Shown here piece by piece: positions 43,501-53,345 of a stretch of DNA of 64,000 nucleotides. Below the pieces are notes generated by a model. That model saw only the letters and a list, made by a program, of their open reading frames with translations. It had not been told where the DNA came from and searched no databases. Source of the stretch: Vogesella urethralis (GTDB lineage Bacteria; Pseudomonadota; Gammaproteobacteria; Burkholderiales; Chromobacteriaceae); NCBI RefSeq assembly GCF_007644045.2, contig NZ_VMDW02000118.1, positions 1-64,000 on the forward strand, read 5' to 3'. Each line of letters starts with the position of its first letter. Positions within the stretch are counted from its first letter, which is position 1. The position numbers and the translations under genes are program-made.

Positions 43501-43995
43501 ATGACCACACCGAAAAACAGCATGTGCCGCATGGTGGACAAGACCGCCAGCCTGCCGACCGGCCTGCGCTCCTGGGTAATTACCCGCATGTTCGGCAAGT
43601 TCGTCCCGTTCCTGGGTACGGCCGGCCTGGTGTTCGAGGAAGTCAGCCGCGAACGCATGGTGGTCAGCGTCAAGAACCGCAAGAAGGTGCAGAACCACAT
43701 CAAGGGCCTGCACGCCGCCGCCATGGCGCTGCTGGCCGAAACCGCCACCGGTTTCGTAGTGGGCATGAACGTGCCGGACGACAAGCTGATGCTGCTCAAG
43801 TCGATGAAGGTCAGCTACTACAAGCGGGCGCAGGGCAATATGCGCGCGGTAGCCACGCTGCCGGCAGCGCAGGTGCAACGCATGCTCACCGAAGACAAGG
43901 GCGACGTGCTGGTGGACGTGGTAGTGACCGACGAATCGGGCGAATCGCCGATCGTGTGCGAAATGGTCTGGGCCTGGGTGCCCAAGAAGCGCTAG
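43501..43995 (+). CDS. DUF4442 hotdog-fold protein
   Basis: A 164-residue protein resembling DUF4442 thioesterase-like hotdogs. It has the N-terminal GLRSWVITRMFGKFVPFLGT and VKNRKKVQNHIKGLHAAAMA, the second being the helix that carries the conserved Asn-His in hotdog enzymes, then LLKSMKVSYYKRAQGNMRAV. AGAAGG lies before the ATG. The crotonase gene starts 9 bases after the stop, so the two probably act on the same acyl-CoA. Confidence 0.75.
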   Translation: MTTPKNSMCRMVDKTASLPTGLRSWVITRMFGKFVPFLGTAGLVFEEVSRERMVVSVKNRKKVQNHIKGLHAAAMALLAETATGFVVGMNVPDDKLMLLKSMKVSYYKRAQGNMRAVATLPAAQVQRMLTEDKGDVLVDVVVTDESGESPIVCEMVWAWVPKKR

Positions 43996-44004
43996 GAGGC
44001 AGCG

Positions 44005-44826
44005 ATGAGCAGCTATACCACCCTGCAATTGACGCTGCACGGCGCCGTGGCGCACGTGGCGCTGAACCGCCCGGACAAGGCCAACTCGCTCAATGAGGCG
44101 ATGTGGCAGGAACTGCAGCAAGCCATGGAATGGTGCGACGCCGAGCCCGGCGTACGCGCCGTGGTGCTGTCCGGCAACGGCAAGCATTTCTGTGCCGGCA
44201 TCGACCTGTCGATGCTGATGAACATGCAAAAGGCTATCGAGGAAGACTGTGAAGCCCGCAAGCGCGACAAGCTGCGCCGCATCATCCTGGGCCTGCAAGC
44301 CAACGTGAACAGCCTGGAACTGTGCCGCAAGCCGGTGATTGCCGCCATCCACGGCGCCTGTGTCGGCGGTGCGCTGGACATCGTACTGGCCGCCGACATC
44401 CGTCTGGCGGCCGAAAACGCGCTGTTCAGCGTGCGCGAAGTGGACGTCGGCATGGTGGCCGACGTGGGGACGCTGCAGCGGCTGGGCCGCGTGGTGGGCG
44501 AGGGCAATGCGCGCGAGATGGCGCTGACCGCCCGCGACGTGAAAGCCGCCGAAGCCGAGCGCATGCATCTGGTGAACCGCGTGCTGCCGGATGCCGACGC
44601 AGTACTGACCGAGGCGCTGGCGTTGGCCGCCGCCATCGCCGCCAAGTCGCCGCTGGCGGTGCAGGGTACCAAGGAAGTGCTGAACTACAGCCGCGACCAT
44701 AGCGTGGCTGACGGCCTGCAGCATGTGGCCAACTGGAACGCGGCCATGCTGATGTCGGAAGATATCCAGCTGGCGGTGATGGCGGCCGTGACCGGCGAAA
44801 AGCCACAGTATCGCGACCGCGAGTGA
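44005..44826 (+). CDS. Crotonase-family enoyl-/dienoyl-CoA isomerase
   Basis: A 273-residue enoyl-CoA hydratase/isomerase fold. Oxyanion-hole segments are HFCAGIDLSML and IHGACVGGALDIVLAADIRL. The active-site stretch NALFSVREVDVGMVADVGTL carries the Glu and Asp placed as in delta3,5-delta2,4-dienoyl-CoA isomerases (ECH1), so that activity is more likely than plain hydration. AGGAGG precedes the ATG. It follows the DUF4442 gene and ends before a strong hairpin. Confidence 0.88.
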   Translation: MSSYTTLQLTLHGAVAHVALNRPDKANSLNEAMWQELQQAMEWCDAEPGVRAVVLSGNGKHFCAGIDLSMLMNMQKAIEEDCEARKRDKLRRIILGLQANVNSLELCRKPVIAAIHGACVGGALDIVLAADIRLAAENALFSVREVDVGMVADVGTLQRLGRVVGEGNAREMALTARDVKAAEAERMHLVNRVLPDADAVLTEALALAAAIAAKSPLAVQGTKEVLNYSRDHSVADGLQHVANWNAAMLMSEDIQLAVMAAVTGEKPQYRDRE

Positions 44827-44912
44827 GACCCTGCCGGCACGGTTAGTACCGCATGCGGTACGGCAGCCCGCGTCGTGGCGGCACACCAACCGGGCACCTC
44901 GCAGTGCCGCAA

Positions 44913-44945
44913 ACAAGCGCTGCTTGCCTGGCAAGCAGCGCTTGT
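44913..44945 (+). terminator. Terminator after the crotonase gene
   Basis: ACAAGCGCTGCTTGCC and GGCAAGCAGCGCTTGT form a perfect long stem. The trailing T-run is short. The rest of the gap to 45071 shows nothing else, and no fluoride riboswitch. Confidence 0.75.
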
Positions 44946-45071
44946 CATTCATGCATGACTTATTAGCCGTGCAAGCTGGCGCTTGTTGTACCCGTTGTCG
45001 TTACCCCGCTTGGCGCGCCGCAGGGGCTGGGCTAAAGTGGCGGCTGCTTTCATCCTGACGGAATCCCGTAC

Positions 45072-45458
45072 GTGCTAGCCATCCTTTCCATCAGCGTGGG
45101 CGCCGCGCTGGGCGCCATCCTGCGCTGGTTGTTGTCGGTGTCGCTGAACCTGCTGTTCCCGGCCCTGCCGCCCGGTACACTGGTGGCCAACCTGCTGGGC
45201 GCCTACCTGATCGGCGTGGCGCTGGCGGTGTTTGCGGCCAACCCGCAGCTGGCGCCCGAATGGCGCTTGCTGGTGGTAACCGGCTTTCTGGGTGGGCTGA
45301 CCACCTTTTCCACTTTCTCCGCCGAGGCAGTGGCCTTGCTGCAGCAAGGCCGCTGGGCCTGGAGCCTGGCGCACATGGCCAGCCATCTGGCCGGCTCCCT
45401 GTTGATGACGGCGCTGGGGCTGGCCAGTGTTGGCCTGTGGCGCCAATGGTGGCGTTAA
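45072..45458 (+). CDS. crcB: Fluoride channel CrcB/Fluc
   Basis: A 128-residue, four-TM fluoride-specific channel that works as a dual-topology dimer. Conserved stretches are [28 protein letters not shown] and [16 protein letters not shown] with the polar track residues. The start is GTG at 45072. No crcB riboswitch was seen upstream. A diguanylate cyclase gene follows 41 bases later. Confidence 0.95.
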   Translation: MLAILSISVGAALGAILRWLLSVSLNLLFPALPPGTLVANLLGAYLIGVALAVFAANPQLAPEWRLLVVTGFLGGLTTFSTFSAEAVALLQQGRWAWSLAHMASHLAGSLLMTALGLASVGLWRQWWR

Positions 45459-45499
45459 GCGAGCCACCCGGCGGCAGTGCGCGGATAGGAGGCTAAGCG

Positions 45500-46933
45500 A
45501 TGGCCGTGATTGCCCCGCAGCAAAACCTGGACCGGCTGCACTGGCTGTTCGTCGCCACGCTGCTGCTGTTTGCCGTGTTTACCTGTCTGTTCGGCCTGTC
45601 GCTGTATACCGAGTGGCGGCTGGACCGCGCCCACGAGCGCCGCTACCAGTCCTATCTGCTGGCCGACGAACTACGCCAGTCTTCCGACGACCTCACCCGC
45701 ATGGCGCGTAGCTACATCGCCAGCGGCAACCCCAAGTATCTGGCTTACTACGACGAAATTCTCGCCATTCGGGATGGCCGCATCGCGCGACCCTTGCATT
45801 ACAACCGCATCTACTGGGACCTGGTGTTTCCGCGGCAGCAGCGGCCGCAGCAGCGTGGCGAGCCAGCCAGCCTGCTGGGCTTGATGCAGCGCGGCGGTTT
45901 TTCGGCGCTGGAGCTGGCCCGTCTGACCGAGGCCAAGCAGCAATCGGACCGGCTGACGCTGCGCGAGCGCGAGGCCATGGCGATGCTGGCGCGGGCCGAC
46001 AGCCTGCCGTCGCGTGAGGCGGCAGCGCTACGCGAGGCGGCCAGGCTGATGCTGAATGACGAAGCCTACTTTCTGGCCAAGGCCCGCATCATGCGCCCGA
46101 TCGACGAGGTCTACGGCCTGATTGAGCAACGCACCGCCTTCGAAGTCACCCAAGCTGCGCAACAGGCCGCTTTGGTGCGGCTGGCGTTCATGCTGGTGGC
46201 GCTGGGCTTGTGCCTGCTGCTGTTGCGCATGCGGCGCTACAGCCGCGAGGTGCTGGGCTGCAATTTGCGCCAGCTATACGGCTATATCGTGCAGCTGGGC
46301 CGCGAGCCGCCGCCCCGGATACCGGCCCGCAGCGGCAGTGACGATACCGTGCTGGCATGGCTGGTGCGCACTGATGCCAGGCTACGGCAGCTGGCGGCAG
46401 CGCAGACCCGGGTTCAGCAGCAGCTGGTGCGCCAGGCGCTGACCGATACGCTGACCGGCCTCGGCAACCGGCGTGCGCTGCAACAGCAGCTTGCCGACTG
46501 GCTGGCGTTGCCGCCGCCGGCCGCCTGGGGGCTGGCGTATCTGGATCTGGACGGCTTCAAGCCGGTGAACGACCAGCACGGCCACGCGGTCGGCGATGCC
46601 CTGCTGCAGGCGCTAGCGCAAACGCTGGGTCGCTTGTCGCCGCCGCCGTTATGCGTGGCCCGGGTAGGTGGCGACGAGTTCGTGTTGTTGCTGGAAGGGG
46701 GGGCTGCGGTGTTGCAGACCGACATGCAGCGCCTGGTGGCCGACATTGCCCAGCCGGTAGAAGTGGCCGGGTGCCGCTTGCAGGTATCGGTCAGCCTGGG
46801 TTTGCTCACCTTCGCGGCCGGCCCGGTGCCTGGGGTGGATGCGGTCTTGCAGCAGGCGGATGGCCTGATGTACCGCGCCAAGCAGCAAGGCAAGAACCGG
46901 GTGTGTTGGCAGCAATGGCAGCAAGCTTTGTAG
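45500..46933 (+). CDS. Membrane diguanylate cyclase (GGDEF)
   Basis: A 477-residue protein with TM1 at about 13-37, a periplasmic helical domain of about 185 residues (SSDDLTRMARSYIASGNPKY resembles helical sensor domains), TM2 at about 225-240, a linker with coiled coil, and a C-terminal GGDEF domain. The active site VARVGGDEFVLLLEGG is intact. The RxxD inhibitory site is missing (PPPLCVAR precedes GGDEF), so product feedback should be weak. LTDTLTGLGNRRALQQQL is the domain start. Signal unknown. Confidence 0.92.
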   Translation: MAVIAPQQNLDRLHWLFVATLLLFAVFTCLFGLSLYTEWRLDRAHERRYQSYLLADELRQSSDDLTRMARSYIASGNPKYLAYYDEILAIRDGRIARPLHYNRIYWDLVFPRQQRPQQRGEPASLLGLMQRGGFSALELARLTEAKQQSDRLTLREREAMAMLARADSLPSREAAALREAARLMLNDEAYFLAKARIMRPIDEVYGLIEQRTAFEVTQAAQQAALVRLAFMLVALGLCLLLLRMRRYSREVLGCNLRQLYGYIVQLGREPPPRIPARSGSDDTVLAWLVRTDARLRQLAAAQTRVQQQLVRQALTDTLTGLGNRRALQQQLADWLALPPPAAWGLAYLDLDGFKPVNDQHGHAVGDALLQALAQTLGRLSPPPLCVARVGGDEFVLLLEGGAAVLQTDMQRLVADIAQPVEVAGCRLQVSVSLGLLTFAAGPVPGVDAVLQQADGLMYRAKQQGKNRVCWQQWQQAL

Positions 46934-47142
46934 TTTTCTTACTTGAAACTTACATCAAAATTACAGGCTCGTTGGGTCTTTGTCCGTTTTCTGACGATGG
47001 CTGCCGTGCTAGGTGTCTGTTTTAAAAGGGAATGTTATTGGCATGCCGGTAGGGGCGGGCGCGCAGCGCTGAAAACAGTCGAGTACAACGCCGCTTGAAC
47101 TTAGACTGCGCATCCTTCGCACACTACCGGAGCCGGTACACC

Positions 47143-48372
47143 ATGCACGCGCCTGAACAGACGCAATACGGCAAGCCGCTTGCCGTCCTGACTACCCTGT
47201 TTTTCATGTGGGGCCTGATTACCTCGCTGAACGACATCCTGATCCCGCACCTGAAGGGCGTGTTTGCCCTGAGTTACGTGCAGGCCGCACTGATCCAATT
47301 CAGCTTCTTTACCGCCTACTTCGTGGTATCGCTGCCGGCTGGCCGCCTGGTGCACGCGCTGGGTTACCAGCGCGGTATCGTGACCGGCCTGGGCATTGCC
47401 GGCATCGGCTGTCTGCTGTTCTACCCGGCGGCGGCCATGCTGTCCTACCCGGCGTTCCTGGCCGCGCTGTTTGTGTTGGCTTCCGGCATTACCATCCTGC
47501 AAGTGGCGGCCAACCCCTACGTGACCCGCCTGGGGCCGGTCAAAACCGCCTCCAGCCGCCTTAACCTTACCCAGGCCTTCAACTCGTTGGGCACCACCGT
47601 GGCGCCGCTGCTGGGCGCAATGCTGATCCTGGCCGGTACCCAGCACGTTACCGGTGGCAATGCTGCCGACAAGGCGCTGGCCGAGGCCGCCTCGGTACAA
47701 GGCCCGTACCTGATGCTGGCTGCCGTGCTGTTCATCATCGCGGCGGTGTTTGCCACGCTGCGGCTGCCGGTTATCGACGACCAGGCAGTCAGCCAGCAAC
47801 AGGCCGACGGCAGCGTCTGGCAGCACCGCCACCTGGTACTGGGGGCGCTGGGCATTTTTGTGTATGTCGGGGGTGAGGTCGGTATCGGCAGCTTCCTGGT
47901 CAGCCTGATGGAGCAGCCGGACGTGGGCGGCCTTAGCCAGGCCGAAGCCGGCAAGCTGCTGGCCTTGTACTGGGGCGGGGCCATGGTTGGCCGCTTTTTC
48001 GGTAGCGCCATCATGCGCCATGTGGCGGCCAACAAGGTGCTGGCCTTCAATGCGCTGCTGTCGGTGCTGCTGATTGCCGTTGCCATGCTGCTGGGGGGCA
48101 AGCTGGCGATGTGGACCTTGCTGGCAGTGGGCTTGTGTAACTCCATCATGTTCCCCACCATCTTCTCGCTGGCGCTGACCGGGCTGGGCCGCCTTACGGG
48201 GGCCGGTTCGGGCGTACTGTGCATGGCGATTGTCGGCGGTGCCTTGCTGCCCCTGCTGCAAGCTGCGGTGGCCGATCATGTCAGCCTGCTGGCTTCGTTC
48301 GGCATTCCGCTGCTGTGTTACCTGTTCATCTTCTACTACGGTGTCGCAGGTTACCGGCCACGCCAAGCCTGA
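47143..48372 (+). CDS. FHS-family sugar transporter (GluP/FucP-like)
   Basis: A 409-residue MFS carrier of the fucose/glucose/galactose:H+ symporter branch. The N terminus LAVLTTLFFMWGLITSLNDI then LIPHLKGVF is diagnostic. LQVAANPYVTRLGP and SRLNLTQAFNSLGTTVAPLLG are also typical. ATG at 47143 is taken because the longer frame has no family match. A strong terminator follows. No sugar catabolic genes are adjacent, so the sugar cannot be named. Confidence 0.92.
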   Translation: MHAPEQTQYGKPLAVLTTLFFMWGLITSLNDILIPHLKGVFALSYVQAALIQFSFFTAYFVVSLPAGRLVHALGYQRGIVTGLGIAGIGCLLFYPAAAMLSYPAFLAALFVLASGITILQVAANPYVTRLGPVKTASSRLNLTQAFNSLGTTVAPLLGAMLILAGTQHVTGGNAADKALAEAASVQGPYLMLAAVLFIIAAVFATLRLPVIDDQAVSQQQADGSVWQHRHLVLGALGIFVYVGGEVGIGSFLVSLMEQPDVGGLSQAEAGKLLALYWGGAMVGRFFGSAIMRHVAANKVLAFNALLSVLLIAVAMLLGGKLAMWTLLAVGLCNSIMFPTIFSLALTGLGRLTGAGSGVLCMAIVGGALLPLLQAAVADHVSLLASFGIPLLCYLFIFYYGVAGYRPRQA

Positions 48373-48437
48373 CCTGGCGCCCGCCCTGTGGCGGGCATGC
48401 CAGACCATCAAGCCTCGCCTGAAGGCGTCAGACGGGC

Positions 48438-48473
48438 GACAACCCCCTGTTTGCTTTGCAAACAGGGGGTTGT
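48438..48473 (+). terminator. Terminator after the FHS transporter
   Basis: GACAACCCCCTGTTTGC and GCAAACAGGGGGTTGTC pair over 17 bp around a short loop. Confidence 0.9.
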
Positions 48474-48731
48474 CTTGTAAGCAGCACAGCTTGCAGGCTT
48501 ATGGTGTGATGGGGCGCCACCGGTTAACCCCCGTGGCTGTGCTTTGTAAGCAGTGTTGAAGGTTCTGGTTGGTGGCTTTGCTGTTTTTTATAGAGAACTC
48601 TGTGTTCTGGAGGAGTGCGGTCACTTTCTGCCGTGTATCAAGGTGGCTGTGCCGGGTTTGATGCTATTTATTTATCATCATTAGCCCATTGCATGGTGCC
48701 GCTACGTTAGCGGCATCGACAGGAGCCCGTC
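48474..48731. other. Leader region of the chemoreceptor gene
   Basis: No gene is seen. It holds an AGAAC/GTTCT mini-palindrome (48594-48608) and a TGCCGCTA/TAGCGGCA stem (48697-48715) just before AGGAG. Either could be regulatory. No clear sigma-28 flagellar promoter was found. Together with the terminator this makes a 359-bp gap. Confidence 0.45.
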
Positions 48732-50729
48732 ATGTTGTCCAGACTCAACCTCGGTATCAAGCTACTGCTACTGATCATTCCGCTGGCGGTCATGTCCTTG
48801 CTACTGGCGGGCGGCCTGGCCTGGCAGCGCTACCAGCTGCTGCAAGACATGCAGTCCACCCGCCAACTGGTGGCACTGGCTGGCGGCGCTTCAGCCCTGG
48901 TAGATACGCTGCAGGCCGAGCGCGGGCAGACCAATGGCTATCTGGGCGGGCAGGGTGCGCTGCCGGATACGCTGAAAACGGCGCGTAGCAACACCGACAG
49001 CGCGATGCAGGCTTTGCAACAACAGCAGGCAGATCTGGCCGCTAGCCCGCTGGCAGGCCGTGCCGGTGATATCGCCAGCGCGGTGCAGGGCTTGCTGGGG
49101 CAGCGCGGGGCCATCGACAGCCGCAGCCTGCCGGCACCGCAAGTGTTCGCCGACTATACCCGTCAGATCGAAGCGCTGCTGGCGTTGGTGGGGGAAACCG
49201 CCAAAGCCACGAATCTGGCTGACATCACCCTGTACGGTGTGGCGCTGAGCAACCTGCAATGCGTCAAGGAGTTTGCCGGCCGCGAGCGCGGCTTTGTCAA
49301 CGGCGTGCTGGCCGGTGGCAGCTTTACCCAGGCCACGCTGAGCCAGGCCATCGGGCTGCAGGCGCAGCAGCGAGCCTGTCAGCAACAGTTGTATGGCTTG
49401 TCGCAAAGTGACGTACAAGCCCTGGTCGAGCCACGTCTGCAGTCCACCCAGCACCAGGCGGTACAGCACTTGCGTGAGCAGATCTATGGCGCGCCTGTCG
49501 GGTCCCCACTGACGCTGGCGCCCGCCGAGTGGTTCAAGGTGACCTCGGCGCGGATTGGCGAGCTCAAACTGGCCGAAGAGGCAGTGCTGGTCGCCTTGCA
49601 CCAGCGCATCGAACAGCAGCTGGCCGCTGCTCGCCAGCAACTGTGGCTGACCGTGCTGGCCGTGGCGGGCTTGACCCTGTTGATGACGCTGGGCGGTTTG
49701 GCGGTTTACCGCAGCATCCGGCAGCCGGTGCTGAAGCTGGAGCGCATGCTCAGCAGCATGAGTGACAATCTGGACCTGGCGGTGCGGGCCGATCTGCAAG
49801 GCAGCGACGAGATTGCGCGCATGGGTCAGGCGCTGGACAAACTGGTTGCGGCGTTCGGCAATACCCTGCGCGTGGTCAAGGCCAATGCCCACCAGTTGCA
49901 GCAGGCAGCAGGCAGCCTGCTGCACATCTCGGCGCGCGCCGCCGACGCGGCGGAGTCGCAGAGCAGCGCGTCGACCGAGATCGCCGCCGCCGTCGAGCAG
50001 ATGTCGGCCGGCATGGCCGCAGTCAGCGGTAATACCCACGACAGCTTGCAGGTGGCCCGTCAGATGCAGCAAGACGTTGGCCGCGGCCGGCAGCGCATGC
50101 TGGCCACCACCCAAGCCATGCACGACACCTCGGCCACGGTAGACGAGGCCGGGCGCATGATTACCGCGCTGGCGGACAAGTCGCAAAACATTCGCCGCAT
50201 CATCACCGCTATCCGCGAGATTGCCGACCAGACCAATCTGCTGGCGCTGAATGCCGCCATCGAAGCAGCCCGTGCTGGCGAGACCGGCCGTGGTTTTGCT
50301 GTGGTGGCCGATGAGGTGCGCAAGCTGGCCGAACGCACCAGCAAGGAAACGGTGGAGATTGCCCAACTGGTAGAGGCCATTACCGGCGATACCAGCCAGG
50401 CCGCCAGCAGCATGGCCGCTGCGCGGGCTCAGATGGACAAAGGCCTGGGGCTGGTAGCCGACACCCTGAGCGAACTCGACCTGATGAACGAAGAAGCCGG
50501 CCAGACTGCGGCCAAGAGCCAGAACACGGCCACGGCCATGCAGGAGCAGAGTGCGGCCAGCACCGAGGTGGCCGTCAATATCAGCCGCATTGCCGCGCTA
50601 GCGGAAGACAACGCCAGCATCGTACAGGAGGCAGCCGAGCTGGCCGATCAGTTGAACAATACCGCCAGTACCCTGGTGCAGCAGGTAGACCGCTTCCGTC
50701 ATACCTCGCAGGCGGCGGGGTTGAGCTGA
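48732..50729 (+). CDS. Methyl-accepting chemotaxis protein with NIT-type sensor domain
   Basis: A 665-residue receptor. TM1 at about 8-30, then a long periplasmic domain with the NIT-like signature [17 protein letters not shown], a family linked to nitrate/nitrite sensing. TM2 at about 304-326, HAMP at about 328-380, and a signalling domain whose tip [20 protein letters not shown] is followed by [25 protein letters not shown] lies before the ATG. No CheW-binding pentapeptide tail for CheR is seen at the C terminus. It signals to the Che system; the ligand is a guess. Confidence 0.93.
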   Translation: MLSRLNLGIKLLLLIIPLAVMSLLLAGGLAWQRYQLLQDMQSTRQLVALAGGASALVDTLQAERGQTNGYLGGQGALPDTLKTARSNTDSAMQALQQQQADLAASPLAGRAGDIASAVQGLLGQRGAIDSRSLPAPQVFADYTRQIEALLALVGETAKATNLADITLYGVALSNLQCVKEFAGRERGFVNGVLAGGSFTQATLSQAIGLQAQQRACQQQLYGLSQSDVQALVEPRLQSTQHQAVQHLREQIYGAPVGSPLTLAPAEWFKVTSARIGELKLAEEAVLVALHQRIEQQLAAARQQLWLTVLAVAGLTLLMTLGGLAVYRSIRQPVLKLERMLSSMSDNLDLAVRADLQGSDEIARMGQALDKLVAAFGNTLRVVKANAHQLQQAAGSLLHISARAADAAESQSSASTEIAAAVEQMSAGMAAVSGNTHDSLQVARQMQQDVGRGRQRMLATTQAMHDTSATVDEAGRMITALADKSQNIRRIITAIREIADQTNLLALNAAIEAARAGETGRGFAVVADEVRKLAERTSKETVEIAQLVEAITGDTSQAASSMAAARAQMDKGLGLVADTLSELDLMNEEAGQTAAKSQNTATAMQEQSAASTEVAVNISRIAALAEDNASIVQEAAELADQLNNTASTLVQQVDRFRHTSQAAGLS

Positions 50730-50736
50730 GCCCGCG

Positions 50737-52407
50737 TCAAACCGGTGTGGCTGGGCTGGCCAGGCAGTAGCGGTGTTTGCCCTGCCGCTTGGCCTGGTAC
50801 ATGGCCTGATCGGCCAGCGTCAGTAACTGCGCCGGCTGGTGGCCGTGCTGCGGGTGCAGCGCAATGCCGATCGACACCCCGACGCGCACGCTGACGCCCT
50901 GATGGCTGATCGGTTCCGCCAGCGCCGTCATGATGCGCTCGGCTACCGTGCTGACCGCCTCGGGGTGGTCGGTCTGCTGCAGCACGATGACGAACTCGTC
51001 GCCGCCCAGCCGCGCCACGGTATCGGCCGCACGCAGCAAGCGTTGCAGCCGTCGCGCCACGGTTTGCAGTACCCAGTCGCCCATCTCGTGGCCGAACTCG
51101 TCGTTCACCGCCTTGAAACCATCCAGATCCATGAACAACACTGCAATGCGTTGCGGCTGCCGCGCCGACAGCGCGAGCCAGTGTTGCAGCCGCTCCATCA
51201 TCAGGCGGCGGTTGGCCACGCCGGTCAGGCCGTCGTGCAGCGCCTGGTGGCGGATTTCCGCCTCGCGTTGCAGGCGCTGGCTGATGTCGCTGAACACCGC
51301 CACGTAACGCAAGCCGTGGGGTGCGCTGTCGCCGATACGGCTAAGCGACAACGATACCGGACAATCGCTGCCATCCTGGCGCCGGCACCACACGTCGCCG
51401 CGCCAGTCGGTTTGCGCCAGCAAGGCGGGCCAGGGCAGCGTGTCGCCGGCGTCGTCGTGCAGAAAATGCGGCAGCAAGCCGCTGACGCTGGCCGCGTCAT
51501 GGCCGCTCAGGCGGCTGAAGGCCGGGTTGGCCGACAGCAGCCTGGCGTCGGCATCCAGCACCAGGATGGCTTCGGATACCGCGCCGAATACCCCGGCGCT
51601 GAGCTGGATGGCAGCGTCGGCCTCCTTGATGCGGGTGACGTTGGTGGTGACGGCATAAAAGCCGTCGATGCCGCCGCTGTCGTTGTGGTCGGGCACGTAC
51701 TGCGTCAGCGTATGCACCACGCTGCCGTCCGGCATGGCCAGCTGACGTTCGAATTCCTGCGTTTCACCGGCCAGCACGGCGGTAATGTGCGGCCGGCTCA
51801 GGTTGAACAGCGTCTCGCCCAGCAAGGCCGACATGGCAATGCCCGGCATCGACGCCGCGTCGCGTCCGAACCAGGCCTGGTACTGGCTGTTGGAAAAGCG
51901 GCAGTGCAGGCTGCGGTCCCAGTAGGCAATCAGCGCCGGCACCGCGTCGGTGATCTCGCGCAGAAAGTGTTCGCCGCGGGCGTAGCGGGCCGCCAGCTCA
52001 TCAGCCTGGTGCCGTGCGGCCAACAGCTCTGCTTCGTAGCGGGTGCGCTGGTGGGTGACAAACAGCACCCAGTAGTAGCAGTCCTGCTGCGCGTCGGGGT
52101 GGCGCTGGCAGTTCACCAGCACCGGCAGTGGCGGGCCATCGGGGTTTGCCAGCTGCAGCCGGATCTCAAATACCGCGCCGTCACGCCACAGCATTGGCCA
52201 GACGTGGGTTTGCAGGAAGATACGGCTGGGTAGCGGGAACAGCCGTTCCATCGGCTGCTGCAGCCAGTCTGTCTCGTCGCCGCCGGCCAGCTGCAGGGCT
52301 TGGTGGTTGATCGCCAGCAGCGTGCCGTGGCGGTCGGTAACCAGTACCGGGCATGGCAGCAGGGTGGCATCCAGCTGTGTCTGCCCGTGGCAGGCCGTGC
52401 TCAGCAT
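50737..52407 (-). CDS. PAS-GGDEF diguanylate cyclase paired with an RsbQ-like hydrolase
   Basis: A 556-residue, apparently soluble cyclase. There are three PAS-like segments (about 15-110; 145-265; 270-385, with FSDISQRLQREAEIR as the last junction) and a GGDEF domain (DGLTGVANRRLMMERLQ; VARLGGDEFVIVLQQ). The RxxD inhibitory site is present as RAAD, five residues before GGDEF. The ATG at 52407 overlaps the hydrolase stop by 7 nt. In Bacillus, RsbQ works with RsbP, a PAS-phosphatase. Here the output domain is a cyclase, so the pair likely turns an RsbQ-processed signal into c-di-GMP. Confidence 0.9.
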   Translation of the reverse strand: MLSTACHGQTQLDATLLPCPVLVTDRHGTLLAINHQALQLAGGDETDWLQQPMERLFPLPSRIFLQTHVWPMLWRDGAVFEIRLQLANPDGPPLPVLVNCQRHPDAQQDCYYWVLFVTHQRTRYEAELLAARHQADELAARYARGEHFLREITDAVPALIAYWDRSLHCRFSNSQYQAWFGRDAASMPGIAMSALLGETLFNLSRPHITAVLAGETQEFERQLAMPDGSVVHTLTQYVPDHNDSGGIDGFYAVTTNVTRIKEADAAIQLSAGVFGAVSEAILVLDADARLLSANPAFSRLSGHDAASVSGLLPHFLHDDAGDTLPWPALLAQTDWRGDVWCRRQDGSDCPVSLSLSRIGDSAPHGLRYVAVFSDISQRLQREAEIRHQALHDGLTGVANRRLMMERLQHWLALSARQPQRIAVLFMDLDGFKAVNDEFGHEMGDWVLQTVARRLQRLLRAADTVARLGGDEFVIVLQQTDHPEAVSTVAERIMTALAEPISHQGVSVRVGVSIGIALHPQHGHQPAQLLTLADQAMYQAKRQGKHRYCLASPATPV

Positions 52408-53216
52408 AGATAACGCTGCATGGCGGCTACCACCAGGTCCGGCCGGCTCATGTGGGCGCAGTGGCCTTGTACGTCCAGTACTTCCAGCGTGCTGTCCGCC
52501 AGGTGTCGGTGCAGGTAGTCGCCCACCGCCAGCGGCGCCAGCGCGTCGCTGCGGTGTTGCAGGATCAGCGACGGGCAACGCACCTGTGCCAGGTCGGCGC
52601 GGTTGTCGGCAAAGAAGGTGGCGCGGGCAAACACCCGTGCGATGTGCGGGTCGGTGGAGCAGAAGCTGTCGTTGAGCTCGGTGGTGACCTCGTCATGCGG
52701 CGCGTCCGGGTTGGCCGCGATGACGACCGGTGCCAGGTAGCTGGCCCAGCCGATGTAGTTCTGGTCCATCAGGTCGAGCAGGCCTTCCAGGTCGCTGGCG
52801 TCAAACCCGCCCAGATAGTCTGGCGGATGGTTCAGGAAGCACGGCGACGGGCCGATCAGGACCATCTTGCTGAACAGCCGTGGTCGCGCAATGCTGGCCA
52901 GCATGCCGATGCTGCAGCTGACCGAGTGGCCGACAAACACTGCCCCTTCCAGCGCCAGCGCATCGCCGACATCGATCAGGTCCTGCGCGTAGCCAGCGAG
53001 GGTGGCGTACTTGCCGGTATCAAACGCCGACCAGTCCGAGCGGCCACTGCCGACATAGTCGAACAGCACTTGGCGATGGCTGTGGCGAAACGCTGGCACC
53101 ACGCGTTGCCACATGGTCTGGTTGCAGCCAAAGCCGTGCGCGTAGAGCAGGGTGGGGCCGGGGCCGGGCAGCTCGGTAACATGATTGCGGCGGATGACGG
53201 GGTGGTCGGGCAGCAT
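52401..53216 (-). CDS. RsbQ-like alpha/beta hydrolase
   Basis: A 271-residue hydrolase that follows RsbQ closely: LLYAHGFGCNQTMWQRVVPA, VLFDYVGSGRSDW, ATLAGYAQDLIDV, FVGHSVSCSIGMLASIA, and VLIGPSPCFLNHPPDYLGGF. The triad is Ser98, Asp224 (LQHRSDALAP) and His252 (GHCAHMS), in positions like RsbQ's 96/219/247. RsbQ and the related KAI2/D14 plant receptors bind small hydrophobic signals. It overlaps the PAS-GGDEF gene, its likely output partner. Confidence 0.9.
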   Translation of the reverse strand: MLPDHPVIRRNHVTELPGPGPTLLYAHGFGCNQTMWQRVVPAFRHSHRQVLFDYVGSGRSDWSAFDTGKYATLAGYAQDLIDVGDALALEGAVFVGHSVSCSIGMLASIARPRLFSKMVLIGPSPCFLNHPPDYLGGFDASDLEGLLDLMDQNYIGWASYLAPVVIAANPDAPHDEVTTELNDSFCSTDPHIARVFARATFFADNRADLAQVRCPSLILQHRSDALAPLAVGDYLHRHLADSTLEVLDVQGHCAHMSRPDLVVAAMQRYLC

Positions 53217-53345
53217 GGGGCAACTCCGTGGCGAGCCGGGCGAGCACGGTGGCGGCTTGCCCGTTTGTCTACAACAGATATTGCACGAATTCTATGTGAT
53301 AAGTTTTAAAAAAGCAGGCATGTCGCCGATGACGGCAGTGCAGGC

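Noticed and set aside
44946-45071. Fluoride riboswitch before crcB
   Set aside because: The conserved crcB RNA core could not be found in the leader.
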